From assembly GCF_014262665.1 (NCBI RefSeq), contig NZ_CP046883.1, positions 1,798,001-1,862,000 of the forward strand: 64,000 nt of DNA, given 5' to 3'. Positions 38,983 through 48,274 of the stretch are shown here, in pieces. This stretch comes from Corynebacterium anserum (GTDB taxonomy: Bacteria; Actinomycetota; Actinomycetes; Mycobacteriales; Mycobacteriaceae). The stretch's first letter is position 1; each line of letters begins with the position of its first letter. The position numbers and the translations under genes are program-made. A model generated the notes under the pieces. It saw only the letters and a program-made list of their open reading frames with translations. It had not been told where the DNA came from and did no database searches.

Positions 38983-39131
38983 AGGAGACAAGTCTACACG
39001 TGCGCTCACAGGCCCTCCCGCTCAGTCGTCAATTAGAAATTGCATTCCACCTGCGGTAATTAAACGCTTGCAGGCGCTGTTAACCGCTCACGGAAGCATG
39101 CAATCACTCATGGTTGAACAGTGTGCACGCA

Positions 39132-39401
39132 CTAGTGATCCAACAGTGAAGAATCGAGTTCTCCATGTCGGGAACAGCGAGCGTTCCAGCCATCAGGACG
39201 TACCTGCACTATCATGCGCCGCCCACAAAGCTGGCAGTAACGCGCCACATCCAAACCAGCAGCCGCTGCAAAATGAACTCTCACCTGCGCTGGATTCGCA
39301 CAGTCACGGAGGTCTTGGCCAGTATTCGGATGAAATAGCGGTGGCACTCCGAAGAGTACAGCCTGCGCAAGCGGACTATCTTGTATCACTACGTCATCCA
39401 T
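39132..39401 (-). CDS. bsaP: Biotin synthase auxiliary protein BsaP
   Basis: 89-aa small protein downstream of bioB. Its C-terminal half has the family signature YCQLCGRRMIVQVRPDGWNA followed by RCSRHGELDSS, with Cys in a CxxC pair plus a third Cys and His. BsaP proteins of corynebacteria and mycobacteria carry an iron-sulfur cluster and are needed for BioB to work, probably by supplying sulfur or keeping its cluster intact. The N-terminal part (PLFHPNTGQDLRDCANPAQV) also carries one cysteine. It starts 95 bp after the bioB stop, on the same strand, and is likely part of the BioQ-controlled transcript. Confidence 0.85.
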   Translation of the reverse strand: MDDVVIQDSPLAQAVLFGVPPLFHPNTGQDLRDCANPAQVRVHFAAAAGLDVARYCQLCGRRMIVQVRPDGWNARCSRHGELDSSLLDH

Positions 39402-39496
39402 TTCCGTGTTTCCTGCCGCACGAGTTGTAGGAGGCCGCCTAGGGGAGATTGCGGAGAGAAGCGGGTACTCATAACATCGACAATTCCCTCGGCACT

Positions 39497-40480
39497 TTAC
39501 AGAGCCTTGATAGGAAGATCGATGCGATGCAACATATCCACATCTTTCTCAATGGCCTGACCCAAAGTGGTCAAATAATTGCCGGCAATGATGGCATTAA
39601 TGCCGCCCAGTAAGCCCTTCTCTGTGCCGTCATCGCCCAGGGACAGCTCGCGGCCTCCAGCAAAACGCAACGTGGTCTTCGGCATAGCAAAACGGAACAT
39701 AGCCACGGCGCGTAAACCTTCACCCACCGGCACGAGGGGGCGATCAGCAAAAGGCGTTCCCGGGCGAGGATCCAGGAAGTTCATCGGTACCTCACAAGGC
39801 TCAATTTCCGCCAACTGAGCCGCGAATTCAGCACGCTGTTCTAAAGATTCTCCCATGCCAATAATTCCGCCGGAACAAATCTCCATGCCCACGCGACGCA
39901 CATTGTCCAACGTCTCACGGCGCTCGTCCCAACTATGAGTGGTGACGACTTTAGGGAAGAAACTGCGGGAGGTCTCCAGATTGTGGTTATAACGACGCAC
40001 GCCCATATCCTTAAGCTGCTGCGCCTGCTCCAGAGTCAATGTGCCCAGTGAGCAACTGATATCGATCTCGATTTCCTTGTTGATCGCTTCTACCGCTTCA
40101 CCGACTTGCTCCAACAGCGCATGATCCGGGCCTTTTACCGCAGCCACGATACAAAACTCTGTCGCACCTGATTTTCTCGTGCGCTTAGCGGCTTCGACTA
40201 AGTCTCCGATATTGAGCCGTGCAGCACGGACCGGTGATTCAAAAAGTCCTGACTGGGAACAGAAGTGACAGTCTTCAGGGCAACCACCAGTTTTAATTGA
40301 AATAATGCCTTCTACTTCCACATCGGGACCACACCATTTCAAGCGAGTCTGATGCGCGACGTCAGCCATCTCTTCTAAGTCCGAGTCTGGTAGATGCAGA
40401 ACCTGTAGAAGCTCTTCCTGCGTGAGTCCTTCACCTTTGTCTAGAGCCTTAGTGCGGGCTGTTTCCAAAATGTCACTCAT
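39497..40480 (-). CDS. bioB: Biotin synthase BioB
   Basis: Radical-SAM enzyme inserting sulfur into dethiobiotin; 327 aa. The [4Fe-4S] CxxxCxxC motif is in [17 protein letters not shown] near residue 67. Other conserved parts are [33 protein letters not shown] and the C-terminal [16 protein letters not shown]. The ATG at 40480 has no Shine-Dalgarno, and a TAACGT eight bases upstream could be a -10 for a leaderless transcript. Two BioQ-like operators lie just upstream, one covering the presumed -35. It stands with bsaP but without bioA/bioD/bioF, so the organism may take up or import precursors; that cannot be decided from this window. Confidence 0.97.
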   Translation of the reverse strand: MSDILETARTKALDKGEGLTQEELLQVLHLPDSDLEEMADVAHQTRLKWCGPDVEVEGIISIKTGGCPEDCHFCSQSGLFESPVRAARLNIGDLVEAAKRTRKSGATEFCIVAAVKGPDHALLEQVGEAVEAINKEIEIDISCSLGTLTLEQAQQLKDMGVRRYNHNLETSRSFFPKVVTTHSWDERRETLDNVRRVGMEICSGGIIGMGESLEQRAEFAAQLAEIEPCEVPMNFLDPRPGTPFADRPLVPVGEGLRAVAMFRFAMPKTTLRFAGGRELSLGDDGTEKGLLGGINAIIAGNYLTTLGQAIEKDVDMLHRIDLPIKAL

Positions 40481-40504
40481 GTTTAGGCACGTTAACCCAG
40501 AACA

Positions 40505-40539
40505 TGAACACCGTTCAAGGCTATTTTGAACATCGTTTA
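40505..40539. promoter_or_regulatory. Two BioQ-like operators in the bioB promoter
   Basis: TGAAC-ACC-GTTCA (40505-40517, a perfect palindrome) and TGAAC-ATC-GTTTA (40527-40539) both fit the corynebacterial BioQ operator form TGAAC-N3-GTTAC. Read on the minus strand, the first includes a possible -35 TTGAAC, with a -10 TAACGT 18 bp further down and the bioB ATG 8 nt after that. The rest of the 440-bp bioB-rpsI gap is AT-rich sequence without a gene. Confidence 0.75.
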
Positions 40540-40867
40540 ATTATTGTTGAGAGGTAGATATCTAGACGAGACACAAACACACACGTCATAGCCCCTAAGA
40601 CAGTCTCCCCTACCCTCGATATAGGCTCACAGAATTATCGGAAACCCCCCTCAGATGATCCCTTTCAATTTATAAACACACATCTACAGTGTTCTAGTTC
40701 TATGTCCACTTAACTATTGCACCCACCGATACAGTGAGCTACGCGCAGCCACCCAGGTAGTGAGTTATCCGGGATTGTTCCAGAGCCGAGTAGTGCACTA
40801 GCCAAACATACTTAGGAATTAACTATGCCGATTTCTAAGAAATGCGAACAATGTGGACTGAAGACAC

Positions 40868-40901
40868 AACCCCCACCCTGCCCGAAGACAGTGTGGGGGT
40901 T
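40868..40901 (-). terminator. Hairpin downstream of rpsI
   Basis: AACCCCCAC (40868-40876) pairs perfectly with GTGGGGGTT (40893-40901), 16-nt loop, 21 bp beyond the rpsI stop. No clear T-tract follows on the minus strand, so the call rests on stem strength and position. Confidence 0.65.
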
Positions 40902-40921
40902 GGAGACAGTACGCGAAAAAC

Positions 40922-41449
40922 TTAACGCTTGGAGTACTGCGGAGCACGGCGTGCCTTGTGCAGACCAGCCTTCTTACGCTCAACCGCACGAGCGTCGCGG
41001 GTCAGGAAGCCCGCCTTCTTCAGCTGAGTGCGCTCCTCTGGGTTGTACTTGTTCAGAGCACGGGCGATAGCCAGGCGGAATGCGCCGGCCTGACCGGACG
41101 GCCCGCCGCCCTTCAGGTTAGCCACGATGTCGAACTGGTTCTCGCGCTCCAGCAATACCAGCGGAGCTTTGATGAGCTGCTGGTGCAGCTTGTTAGGGAA
41201 GTAGTCCTCCAAGGTACGGCCGTTGCAGATGAACTGGCCGGAACCCTGCACCATGCGGACGCGGACGATAGCTTCCTTGCGGCGACCGACAGTCTGGATA
41301 GTGCCTTCGAAGAGCTCAGGAGCAGCTGGGGCTTCCTCGTCGGCAGCCTCGGTAGCTACAGAGTCACCGATGGTTGCCACGAACTCTTCATTCACAGCAT
41401 CAGCAGCGGTGTACTCGCCTTCGTAGTTGTTCTCGTTGTTCTCAGTCAT
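40922..41449 (-). CDS. rpsI: 30S ribosomal protein S9
   Basis: 175 aa, longer than the ~130-aa core because of an acidic N-terminal extension (about residues 1-48, [20 protein letters not shown], then [14 protein letters not shown]), as often seen in actinobacteria. The core is [40 protein letters not shown] and the basic C-terminus ending RRAPQYSKR, the tail that reaches tRNA in the P site. The ATG overlaps the rplM stop in a TAATG junction, so the two are translationally coupled. A strong hairpin follows the stop codon. Confidence 0.97.
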   Translation of the reverse strand: MTENNENNYEGEYTAADAVNEEFVATIGDSVATEAADEEAPAAPELFEGTIQTVGRRKEAIVRVRMVQGSGQFICNGRTLEDYFPNKLHQQLIKAPLVLLERENQFDIVANLKGGGPSGQAGAFRLAIARALNKYNPEERTQLKKAGFLTRDARAVERKKAGLHKARRAPQYSKR

Positions 41450-41892
41450 TACTGTGCCACCTGCTTGATCTCGTAGGTCTCTGGCTTCTGAGCCTCAAAG
41501 GTGTGCTCTGGGCCTGCGAAGACGCGAAGCTTCTTGATGGAAGCGCGGGAGAGCTTGTTGTGTGGCATCATGCCACGAACTGCCTCTTCCACAACACGCT
41601 CTGGGTGCAGCTCCAGGGAGCGGCCCAAGGTCATGGACTTCAGGCCACCTGGGTAGCCGGAGTGGCGGTAGCGCATCTCGCGCTCGCGCTTATTGGAGGA
41701 AACATGCACCTTGTCAGCATTGATGATGATGACATTGTCACCGCAGTCAACGTTCGGTGCGTAGTATGGCTTCTTCTTACCACGCAGCAAATCCGCTGCT
41801 GTCACGGCAAGACGGCCCAGTACCACATCAGTGGCGTCGATGACGTACCACTTACGGGTAATGTCACCGCTCTTTGGGTGGAAAGTAGTCAC
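41449..41892 (-). CDS. rplM: 50S ribosomal protein L13
   Basis: 147 aa from the GTG at 41892 ([20 protein letters not shown]), preferred because AAGGAG lies 6 nt upstream and it gives the family length; the frame remains open to 42045. Conserved segments are [39 protein letters not shown] and [20 protein letters not shown]. First gene of rplM-rpsI. A hairpin near the predicted transcription start, 125-150 nt upstream, might be used for feedback control. Confidence 0.97.
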   Translation of the reverse strand: MTTFHPKSGDITRKWYVIDATDVVLGRLAVTAADLLRGKKKPYYAPNVDCGDNVIIINADKVHVSSNKREREMRYRHSGYPGGLKSMTLGRSLELHPERVVEEAVRGMMPHNKLSRASIKKLRVFAGPEHTFEAQKPETYEIKQVAQ

Positions 41893-42017
41893 GTTGGACT
41901 CCTTGAGTCTTATTGGAGCTGCCAGCCAGGCGCTGCTCTCACAGGATCTGTTGGTGACTAGCACGATCAATGGAATCTGCGAGTGCCCGTGGCGGCCGGT
42001 TGGGACCCACGGACGAC

Positions 42018-42082
42018 CACGTTCCCTGCGAAGGGACGTGTGCAACCCGATAAACTCTACCCGAACAGCAACGTCTCCCCAA
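42018..42082 (-). promoter_or_regulatory. rplM promoter and 5' leader hairpin
   Basis: On the minus strand a -35-like TTGGGG (42082-42077) and -10-like TAGAGT (42059-42054) are 17 bp apart. Just after the expected transcription start is a hairpin made from CACGTTCCCT (42018-42027) and AGGGACGTG (42032-42040) with one bulge. The ~125-nt leader to the rplM start could hold an L13 autoregulatory site. The remainder of the 509-bp gap to esxT (42041-42401) shows no gene. Confidence 0.45.
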
Positions 42083-42401
42083 AATCATGACTCCCCGCCA
42101 CTCATTACTCCTCATTGGGGCGCACGGTAAAAATTGCCCAACAAGGGCGATTCAATCTTCGTATCTGCCTATACAGGACAATCGCAACCAACCCCCGAAT
42201 GGCACAGCTCGGTAGAGCTGCAAAAACTCAGCAGAATCGCAGAAAAATCCGCATAGCAAAACCGCAGCCGTACCCCTTACTATTCCTGGAACGTATTTCT
42301 TACTGCTTTGGAAAAGGATGAAGGCACCACTGCGGACATCAAGGTTCTTGCAGTAGGTAATTAACGCACTGCGCACCCCGTTTTTGCATTTTTCTGAACT
42401 C

Positions 42402-42683
42402 TTATGCCCAGCTGTTAGCCGCATTCATGTTGATCTGACTCATACGGTCATTGGAGTCCCGTACAGCCATCGCCACTTGTCCGAGCACGATGTTCAACTC
42501 ATGTGCGCTGTTATCCCACTTGTGTTGAGCTGCTTGGTATGCCGTTGCAGATTCACCCTCCCACTGGGTAACTAATGGCTGAAGATCGTGCTTGAGATTA
42601 TCTAGAATCCCGTCGATCCGGTTTTTCGTGCTGTTGATATCCTCAGCCGCTTGAGCGATCTGGGCAAAGTTATAGTGAATCAT
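42402..42683 (-). CDS. esxT: WXG100/ESAT-6-family protein EsxT-like (ESX-4)
   Basis: 93-aa helical hairpin protein secreted by ESX-4. The two helices are AQIAQAAEDINSTKNRIDGI and QAAQHKWDNSAHELNIVLGQ, joined by the turn VTQWEGESATAYQ, which has the WxG signature. The ATG at 42683 has AGGGGAGG upstream. It is second in the pair after the EsxU-like gene (56-bp gap), the order of Rv3445c-Rv3444c. It should form a heterodimer with that protein and depend on EccC. The usual C-terminal YxxxD/E export signal is not obvious (the end reads MSQINMNAANSWA); it may be carried by the partner. Confidence 0.88.
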   Translation of the reverse strand: MIHYNFAQIAQAAEDINSTKNRIDGILDNLKHDLQPLVTQWEGESATAYQAAQHKWDNSAHELNIVLGQVAMAVRDSNDRMSQINMNAANSWA

Positions 42684-42739
42684 GATGTGTCCTCCCCTGA
42701 TGTGACGAATTCAATGTGCTGTTGAAAGTTTGCTCGTGC

Positions 42740-43027
42740 TTAGCCTCGGAATGCGGATACGTTTTCCGCTTCAGCGTCATCGAAGCCTGTGGCGTTTGCT
42801 CGAATGTTATCTGCGATACTGTTCAACGCCTCACGCAACTGGCGTGCATTATCATTCCAACGCTCCATCAACCCCGCGAAGGAATTTTGCGCATCGTCCT
42901 TCCAACTCGCAGCTACGTCTTGCACCACACCTTGGAGGCGAGTCAATTCTCCTTGCACTTCGCCGTTGATCCGATCCACTTTCGCGGCGGCGCTATTCAT
43001 AGTTGAAATATCTGTTTGAAAGCTCAT
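42740..43027 (-). CDS. esxU: WXG100/CFP-10-family protein EsxU-like (ESX-4)
   Basis: 95-aa helical hairpin starting MSFQTDISTMNSAAAKVDRI. The turn reads AASWKDDAQNSFAGLMERW, so the WxG motif is degenerate (W-K-D). The C-terminal part GFDDAEAENVSAFRG is the place of the export signal; a Y-xxx-D/E is absent, with F-D-D at a similar position. The ATG at 43027 is chosen over the longer 167-aa frame because GGGGAGG precedes it and the upstream extension looks non-coding. It lies 287 bp after the Rv3446c-like gene and before esxT, giving the ESX-4 Esx pair. Confidence 0.87.
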   Translation of the reverse strand: MSFQTDISTMNSAAAKVDRINGEVQGELTRLQGVVQDVAASWKDDAQNSFAGLMERWNDNARQLREALNSIADNIRANATGFDDAEAENVSAFRG

Positions 43028-43313
43028 CTCTAGCCCTCCCCTAACTACTCGGCAACAATACGCCCAGTGAGATTCCAGATTGTTTATCTCCCCACGATGG
43101 CGTTGGTTAATCAGAAGGAAGCTATGCGAATCTCCTGCACATCCTCCTTCTACATACATAAGACTCCGCACACGCTGTATTGGTTCACCCACCGCTCCAT
43201 TTCCCCACACTGAATTCCCTGCCTCAGGTGCGTTCTTTTGCAACCATCACCCCTACGCGGTGCGCAGTAACTTCGTGACGTGTTGCTCAGAGACTTGCGC
43301 TATTCAGAGGTTT

Positions 43314-44630
43314 TCAGCGTTTCGTCTTCAGATCCGGACCAGCGATATCCGCAGCTTGATCACACTTTTCCAGTCGCGGACCGGTGACTTCTCTAAACTG
43401 ACAACCGATGGAAACTTGATGTCCCTCTACTAAACGCACATGCCAGAGAGTCGTCGATTCTGGATACGCTTCCTCGTAACTCACCGGGGATCGTCCCGCC
43501 ACACGTACCCCCTCCGCATTGTCGATTGCTTTTAGCACCGCGGCATCCAACTGTTCCTGGGAATTTAACGGAGTCTTCTTCGCACTAACTAACACACGCA
43601 TTCCAGGATCTGCTGACATAAATTCTTCTCGATCCGCCGTAGCCCCTATACGCCTCCATCCTTGCAGTTCCATACGCACTGGAACATCGGCTCTGTTCAT
43701 AGACGCAGGACGCATCTCCTGCCCTTGAATATGGTGCTCACGCCACGGCGGCTCAGGCGTTGCCGTCTGGTTCGGTTGTGCAGGTCTGTCACGCGCTCCT
43801 TCCGTGGCTCTATCCTCTGTATCCCCTGGTTCTTGCCCCGGTTCCGTTATTAGCTCCGCGTTTTCTCCCGCATTCTTTTCTTCGACGCTACCTCTCCCCT
43901 GGTCACCAGCAACAACTGACTGAGCATCGGTGTCTCTCAACACGGATATAACGGAAACTCCACCGATAGCGAAGAGCATTACCGCACCGATAGCTGCAGC
44001 GAGCTTTAACGGCGATGTATGCACTACGTGTCCTTGCGGTGACCGAAGCCACCGTGATTTCCAATGTGGTTTGCTCTCGTCAGCTTGGTCGTCGTGTTCC
44101 CACCGAGCTATTTTCTGCCGAGCTTCCTCCAGATCATGGGCAATCCACAGAGCACGGTCTGCGTCGATCTTCCTTGCTCTCACTCCCACACAACACAAGT
44201 AGTCAGCGAGGATCTCCGCATGAGCACCGGCCACCACCACATCGGGCTCAGGCATTCCCACACCCCAAGGAAAATCGTTACGGGGTATCGGAGTATCCAT
44301 CTGCGCCCATTCCGGATGTACCTTGCGGTGATCCAGAACATCAAGCACCAATTCACGCAACATTTCGAGTTGTTTCAGCCCAATCAGGGAACCGCGGAAC
44401 GTGGGTTCGCCTTCTCCAGCCAGAAAAGGATCTTTCACGTCAGGGTTAACTCCTGTTACGCAATAACCCGACGATAGGTCTGTCACGGTCATGGCATGAA
44501 CGAGGATTCCCGATTCCTGGAGCGCCACAGCAGCTGCAAGCGGTCCCAACGGCTCTTTGCCCGGCAGATCATTGCAATCTTCTGGCTGCATTGACTGTGG
44601 CAGAGGCGCAGCCTCTACGGAATTGTTCAC
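43314..44630 (-). CDS. Type VII secretion-associated protein, Rv3446c-like
   Basis: 438-aa protein between eccC and the Esx pair, as Rv3446c in M. tuberculosis. It has a cytoplasmic N-terminal part of about 220 residues (AVALQESGILVHAMTVTDLS, then DVVVAGAHAEILADYLCCVG), a membrane helix near residue 221 (PLKLAAAIGAVMLFAIGGVS), a Pro/Glu/Thr-rich linker, and a C-terminal globular domain with PVRMELQGWRRIGATADREE and TTLWHVRLVEGHQVSIGCQF. The C-terminal part fits the TIGR family of type VII secretion-associated Rv3446c-like proteins I remember. The N-terminal ATG overlaps the eccC stop (ATGA). It is probably a structural or chaperone-like component; function not established. Confidence 0.85.
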   Translation of the reverse strand: MNNSVEAAPLPQSMQPEDCNDLPGKEPLGPLAAAVALQESGILVHAMTVTDLSSGYCVTGVNPDVKDPFLAGEGEPTFRGSLIGLKQLEMLRELVLDVLDHRKVHPEWAQMDTPIPRNDFPWGVGMPEPDVVVAGAHAEILADYLCCVGVRARKIDADRALWIAHDLEEARQKIARWEHDDQADESKPHWKSRWLRSPQGHVVHTSPLKLAAAIGAVMLFAIGGVSVISVLRDTDAQSVVAGDQGRGSVEEKNAGENAELITEPGQEPGDTEDRATEGARDRPAQPNQTATPEPPWREHHIQGQEMRPASMNRADVPVRMELQGWRRIGATADREEFMSADPGMRVLVSAKKTPLNSQEQLDAAVLKAIDNAEGVRVAGRSPVSYEEAYPESTTLWHVRLVEGHQVSIGCQFREVTGPRLEKCDQAADIAGPDLKTKR

Positions 44631-47600
44631 GCTTCTGCTCCTTCCTTTCCAACACGGACTCCAACCGGCTCACTCTCATTGCTCACGCAATAGCCATCGC
44701 TCTCTGCCGCCTCTACCTTGCTGACGGTGTCCATGTCATCAATAGCTACCTGCACTAACCACGGGTCAGCGTGCACAAAAACTGCACGCCCCGGATCTCT
44801 ACGCACCAGTTTTTGCCCCGCGATTGGCCCATCTTCCCTGGGTGCGCTGAAGATCAGCCAGGCTGACTGGTCACGCATCGCTTGCAACAGCGGCTGATAA
44901 CTGGCGCGCGCGAAGGTGCCTGAACGCCTACCCATCACCACATGCAGCCCAATATCTGCGGCATACGGCAACACGGAGTGAAGTACGTCTAAACCCGGGT
45001 CAGCATCTGCATCATCCACGACCACGAACAGTTCGGGTCCACTCCACCATGTCCGTTCGCGAAGTTGCTTGGGAGTGACATCCGGCCCAGGAATGCGCTG
45101 CTCCAGCACAGCGACCCATTCGCGCAATCGCATCCGGAATTCTTCCGGCACTGCATATCCCTGGTTATCCAGTAGCCCGCGCCGGGCATCCGTGATGAGA
45201 AAGTCACACTCCACGTCGCTGCGTGCACGCAACGCACGCACGACCGAACGCAGCGCCGTAGTGATGCCCGAACCTGATTGTCCCACCGCCACCATGTGCG
45301 GGAAGACGCGGAAGTCCCACTCCACTGGGTCGAGTGTTGGCCCGCCGAGAGCAAAAGCGTAATCAGGTATCTCTTTCGCTGGCAGAAGGCGGGGCAGGAC
45401 CTTCATGGTTCTATCTTTTTCTCCACGCTTCACAGATATCTGGCGGACATGTTCGATGTCCTGTCCTGTTACATGTGCAATCTGCACGTGTTTACCCCGA
45501 TGGGATACTGCTCGTCCTGGCATGTCAGGAAGACTGCGTTGCGCATCGCGAAAATGCGCATCCAATGCAGTCATCTTGAATTCCACGTGTCCCGTCAGCA
45601 CATCCCTGAGCGCAGGGCGGAAATTCCACCGCAAAGCAGTGACGACCACATGCAGCCCTTTTTCTAAACCAGAGGTTGCCATCCGAATCACCCGTTGTTC
45701 CTCATCCCCGAGTTGATCCACACCGTCAACGAGCAACAGGCGCGGTCCGGTAAGCATCTCTACCTCATCAAGCAGGCGCGATAGGTGGTCCACTCCTACG
45801 GCCGCCGCAACCTGCGGCAAGCGAGTCAAGTGGCACAGACTCCCACCTGGATCGAAGATATAGATCGGCACATGAGGAGTGGACATCACTGTTCCTAGAA
45901 CAAGCGCACGGAGAAAACTCGTCTTCCCTGTACGAGGTTGTCCGACGACCGCCCAGTGGCGTCGGGAAAGGTCAACCGAATATCCCACCTGCTCACCCTC
46001 GAAAGGAAGATCCTCCAGGCCGACCCGCGCAACCATCGGCGCTTCTGGCTCCATTACCTCATGTGCGGGAAGAATCTCCGGCAACGGTGGGAGCCACACC
46101 AGCTTATGGGTGGGGCCAGCTAACTGCTCAATCACGCGTTGTTGCGTGGTCATCGTCGATTGCACTTCGACGCCAAGCCTCCGCACCATACGCTGATCCT
46201 GTGGAAGTTCAGGCCCCGATACATACGCGGACTGAAATCGAATGGCATCCTGCGCATACAAAATCGCCGCCCCTGGGTTAGCAGGAAGTTCATAAGCCGC
46301 AGTGGACCCGATTAGTGCCCGAGACTCCGCAGCAGAAAACGTGCGCAATGCGATGCGATAAGACAGATGTGACTCGAGGCCTCGTAGCCGACCCTCCTCC
46401 AAGCGCTGACTCGCGAGAAGCAAATGCATACGCAAACTTCGCCCTAAACGGCCAATCGCTGCGAAGACATCAGCGAATTCCGGACGGGCATGGAGCAATT
46501 CGGAGAACTCGTCCACAACGATGAACAGCGCAGGCATTTCACCCGGATAACGCTCATTGAATTCCTTAGCGGTGGTCAATCCGGCAGCACGGAGGCGTTC
46601 TTGCCGGCGATGCATCTCCCCCAGCAGAGAATCCTGCATTCGGTCAACCAACCCCGCCTCCTCAGCCAAATTGGTGATAATGGCGCTGGTGTGAGGCAGT
46701 CGATCCATGCTGAGGAAGGACGCACCACCTTTGAAATCAACCAGAATAAAGTTCAGCTCTTGAGGTGAATGGTTATGCGCAAAGCTGATCACGCAGCTCT
46801 TGAGAAATTCCGACTTACCACTTCCCGTTGCACCAATGCATAAGCCATGCGGACCAATACCCCCCAGCGCGGATTCCTTGATATCGAGATACACTGGTGC
46901 GCCGGAAAAGCCAATCGGCGCTCGTAGATCACCGCCCGGAAGTTCCAACAGACTAGTGGCACCACGCACCTGCGACCGGGAGCGGCAGATCTGTGCAAGT
47001 TCCACATCTGAAAGCTGATCGGCCACACCAAAAGGCGCCCAACCATCCATAGTCCACGCGGATAGTACCCAGTTGTTAGACTCGCCCTCGACGTGCAGTA
47101 AAAGTCCCTGAGCTTTGGCATCCTCAACCCATTCCTCGCTCGGGTCGGTCACAACCGCTCCCGCTGTCACAGGTGAACGGCCATCACAAAAAGTCACCTT
47201 CTGAGGACCATCATGGGGCAACCATTCATCATGTGGCCCGATGATGGTGAGCGCATCTGTTGCTTGCATGACCAGTTGAGCCTGCATCGCACGGGAAAGT
47301 CCCTGTGCGCCTTCACCGGTGAGAACGACACAGTGAAAACTCGATAACTCCACGGCAACCGGCGCCTCGATGGTGGCGTATTTCAGCGCCACGTCGCGCA
47401 AACTCATAGCGCTGACGGGTTCTAGGTCTTCTGGAGGTGCATTGACCGGTATCTCCAATGGATCCTCCGGAGCCTGCACAGCTGTCCCCAGCCGCACTGT
47501 TCCGGTCGGCGCGGTCACATCCACCTCTGTCAGAACATGAGACCACAGCGCATGCGGATCTGGGTGGGCTTCTGCCATCCGTTGCAACTGCTCTGTGCGT

Positions 47601-47866
47601 GTTCTTTCCAGCGAATCACGGAGAGCATCAATGTGGCGATGGAAGGAACGTCGCATTTCATCCACGTTGGTTCCCGGTGAAAACATCACGGCCATAGATC
47701 CCAGCAGCATGAGCGGGAAAATGAACGTCATCGGTGATCGCCCTGCACCAGATAAGATCATTGCACCGATCATTCCCGTCACTGCAACCAGCATGATGGC
47801 GGGCATGAGCATTCGAATAAAAGGCTGTTTATCTTTAGGCAACGTCGGCGGAGCCTGAGATTGCAT
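44627..47866 (-). CDS. eccC4: ESX-4 FtsK/SpoIIIE-type ATPase EccC
   Basis: 1,079-aa motor of type VII secretion. Two N-terminal membrane helices (MLMPAIMLVAVTGMIGAMIL, MTFIFPLMLLGSMAVMF) precede three ATPase domains. Domain 1 has intact Walker A IGATGSGKSEFLKSCV near residue 340 and LNFILVDFKGGASF. Domain 2 has VVGQPRTGKTSFLRALV near 637 and IYIFDPGG. Domain 3 reads VAVGQSGSGITTALRSVVR near 857, with Ile in place of the Walker A lysine, so it is probably not an active ATPase. At about 1,080 residues it is shorter than many EccC proteins (around 1,200-1,300). Its stop overlaps the next gene. It should recognise the Esx pair via domain 3. Confidence 0.94.
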   Translation of the reverse strand: MQSQAPPTLPKDKQPFIRMLMPAIMLVAVTGMIGAMILSGAGRSPMTFIFPLMLLGSMAVMFSPGTNVDEMRRSFHRHIDALRDSLERTRTEQLQRMAEAHPDPHALWSHVLTEVDVTAPTGTVRLGTAVQAPEDPLEIPVNAPPEDLEPVSAMSLRDVALKYATIEAPVAVELSSFHCVVLTGEGAQGLSRAMQAQLVMQATDALTIIGPHDEWLPHDGPQKVTFCDGRSPVTAGAVVTDPSEEWVEDAKAQGLLLHVEGESNNWVLSAWTMDGWAPFGVADQLSDVELAQICRSRSQVRGATSLLELPGGDLRAPIGFSGAPVYLDIKESALGGIGPHGLCIGATGSGKSEFLKSCVISFAHNHSPQELNFILVDFKGGASFLSMDRLPHTSAIITNLAEEAGLVDRMQDSLLGEMHRRQERLRAAGLTTAKEFNERYPGEMPALFIVVDEFSELLHARPEFADVFAAIGRLGRSLRMHLLLASQRLEEGRLRGLESHLSYRIALRTFSAAESRALIGSTAAYELPANPGAAILYAQDAIRFQSAYVSGPELPQDQRMVRRLGVEVQSTMTTQQRVIEQLAGPTHKLVWLPPLPEILPAHEVMEPEAPMVARVGLEDLPFEGEQVGYSVDLSRRHWAVVGQPRTGKTSFLRALVLGTVMSTPHVPIYIFDPGGSLCHLTRLPQVAAAVGVDHLSRLLDEVEMLTGPRLLLVDGVDQLGDEEQRVIRMATSGLEKGLHVVVTALRWNFRPALRDVLTGHVEFKMTALDAHFRDAQRSLPDMPGRAVSHRGKHVQIAHVTGQDIEHVRQISVKRGEKDRTMKVLPRLLPAKEIPDYAFALGGPTLDPVEWDFRVFPHMVAVGQSGSGITTALRSVVRALRARSDVECDFLITDARRGLLDNQGYAVPEEFRMRLREWVAVLEQRIPGPDVTPKQLRERTWWSGPELFVVVDDADADPGLDVLHSVLPYAADIGLHVVMGRRSGTFARASYQPLLQAMRDQSAWLIFSAPREDGPIAGQKLVRRDPGRAVFVHADPWLVQVAIDDMDTVSKVEAAESDGYCVSNESEPVGVRVGKEGAEA

Positions 47867-48274
47867 GATAACGGGTCCCCTCCCATCGTGATTGTCCCCC
47901 CAATATTCGTCCCCTCATATGCGATGAACGGAAAAACCCCCGACCATCCGCACAAGGTGTCACCTAGTGTGCCATGCGCAAACGCATAACGCTAGGTATT
48001 AGCCAATATTCCTACAGATTCATGGCAAGCACCCTACGTTCCGCAGATTTTCATGCGTCGACCACAAGCACCTACTAGAGTGAGTACATCGCGTACGCAA
48101 TCAGACGTATACGTCGGATACACGCGGTCGGGCACTGCTCACCGTCACAGTCTCGTGCTCGCGCCTATCGCGCTACTGCACATCCCACGTATATGGGGCG
48201 TTTACGCAGTAAGAGTTAGTTGGCGAGGTCAGTGCGTCGCTATCTAAGGGGACTATTTCTAAGGGGGAATCTTT
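47867..48274. other. eccC / eccD divergent intergenic region
   Basis: 408 bp with no convincing gene; the small frame at 48053-48247 has no family look. The end carries two direct copies of TCTAAGGGG (48243-48251 and 48258-48266), the second forming the eccD Shine-Dalgarno region. Promoters for both ESX-4 halves should lie here. Confidence 0.5.

Noticed and set aside
41893..42045. N-terminal extension of rplM
   Set aside because: Residues before the GTG at 41892 do not match L13, and a good Shine-Dalgarno precedes that GTG.
42041..42401. Plus-strand frames between rplM and esxT (for example 42115-42321)
   Set aside because: Short, basic, no Shine-Dalgarno, no family; the region is better explained by the rplM promoter and leader.
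48053..48247. 64-codon ORF in the eccC/eccD gap
   Set aside because: No ribosome-binding site and no recognisable composition; lies in the presumed promoter region.
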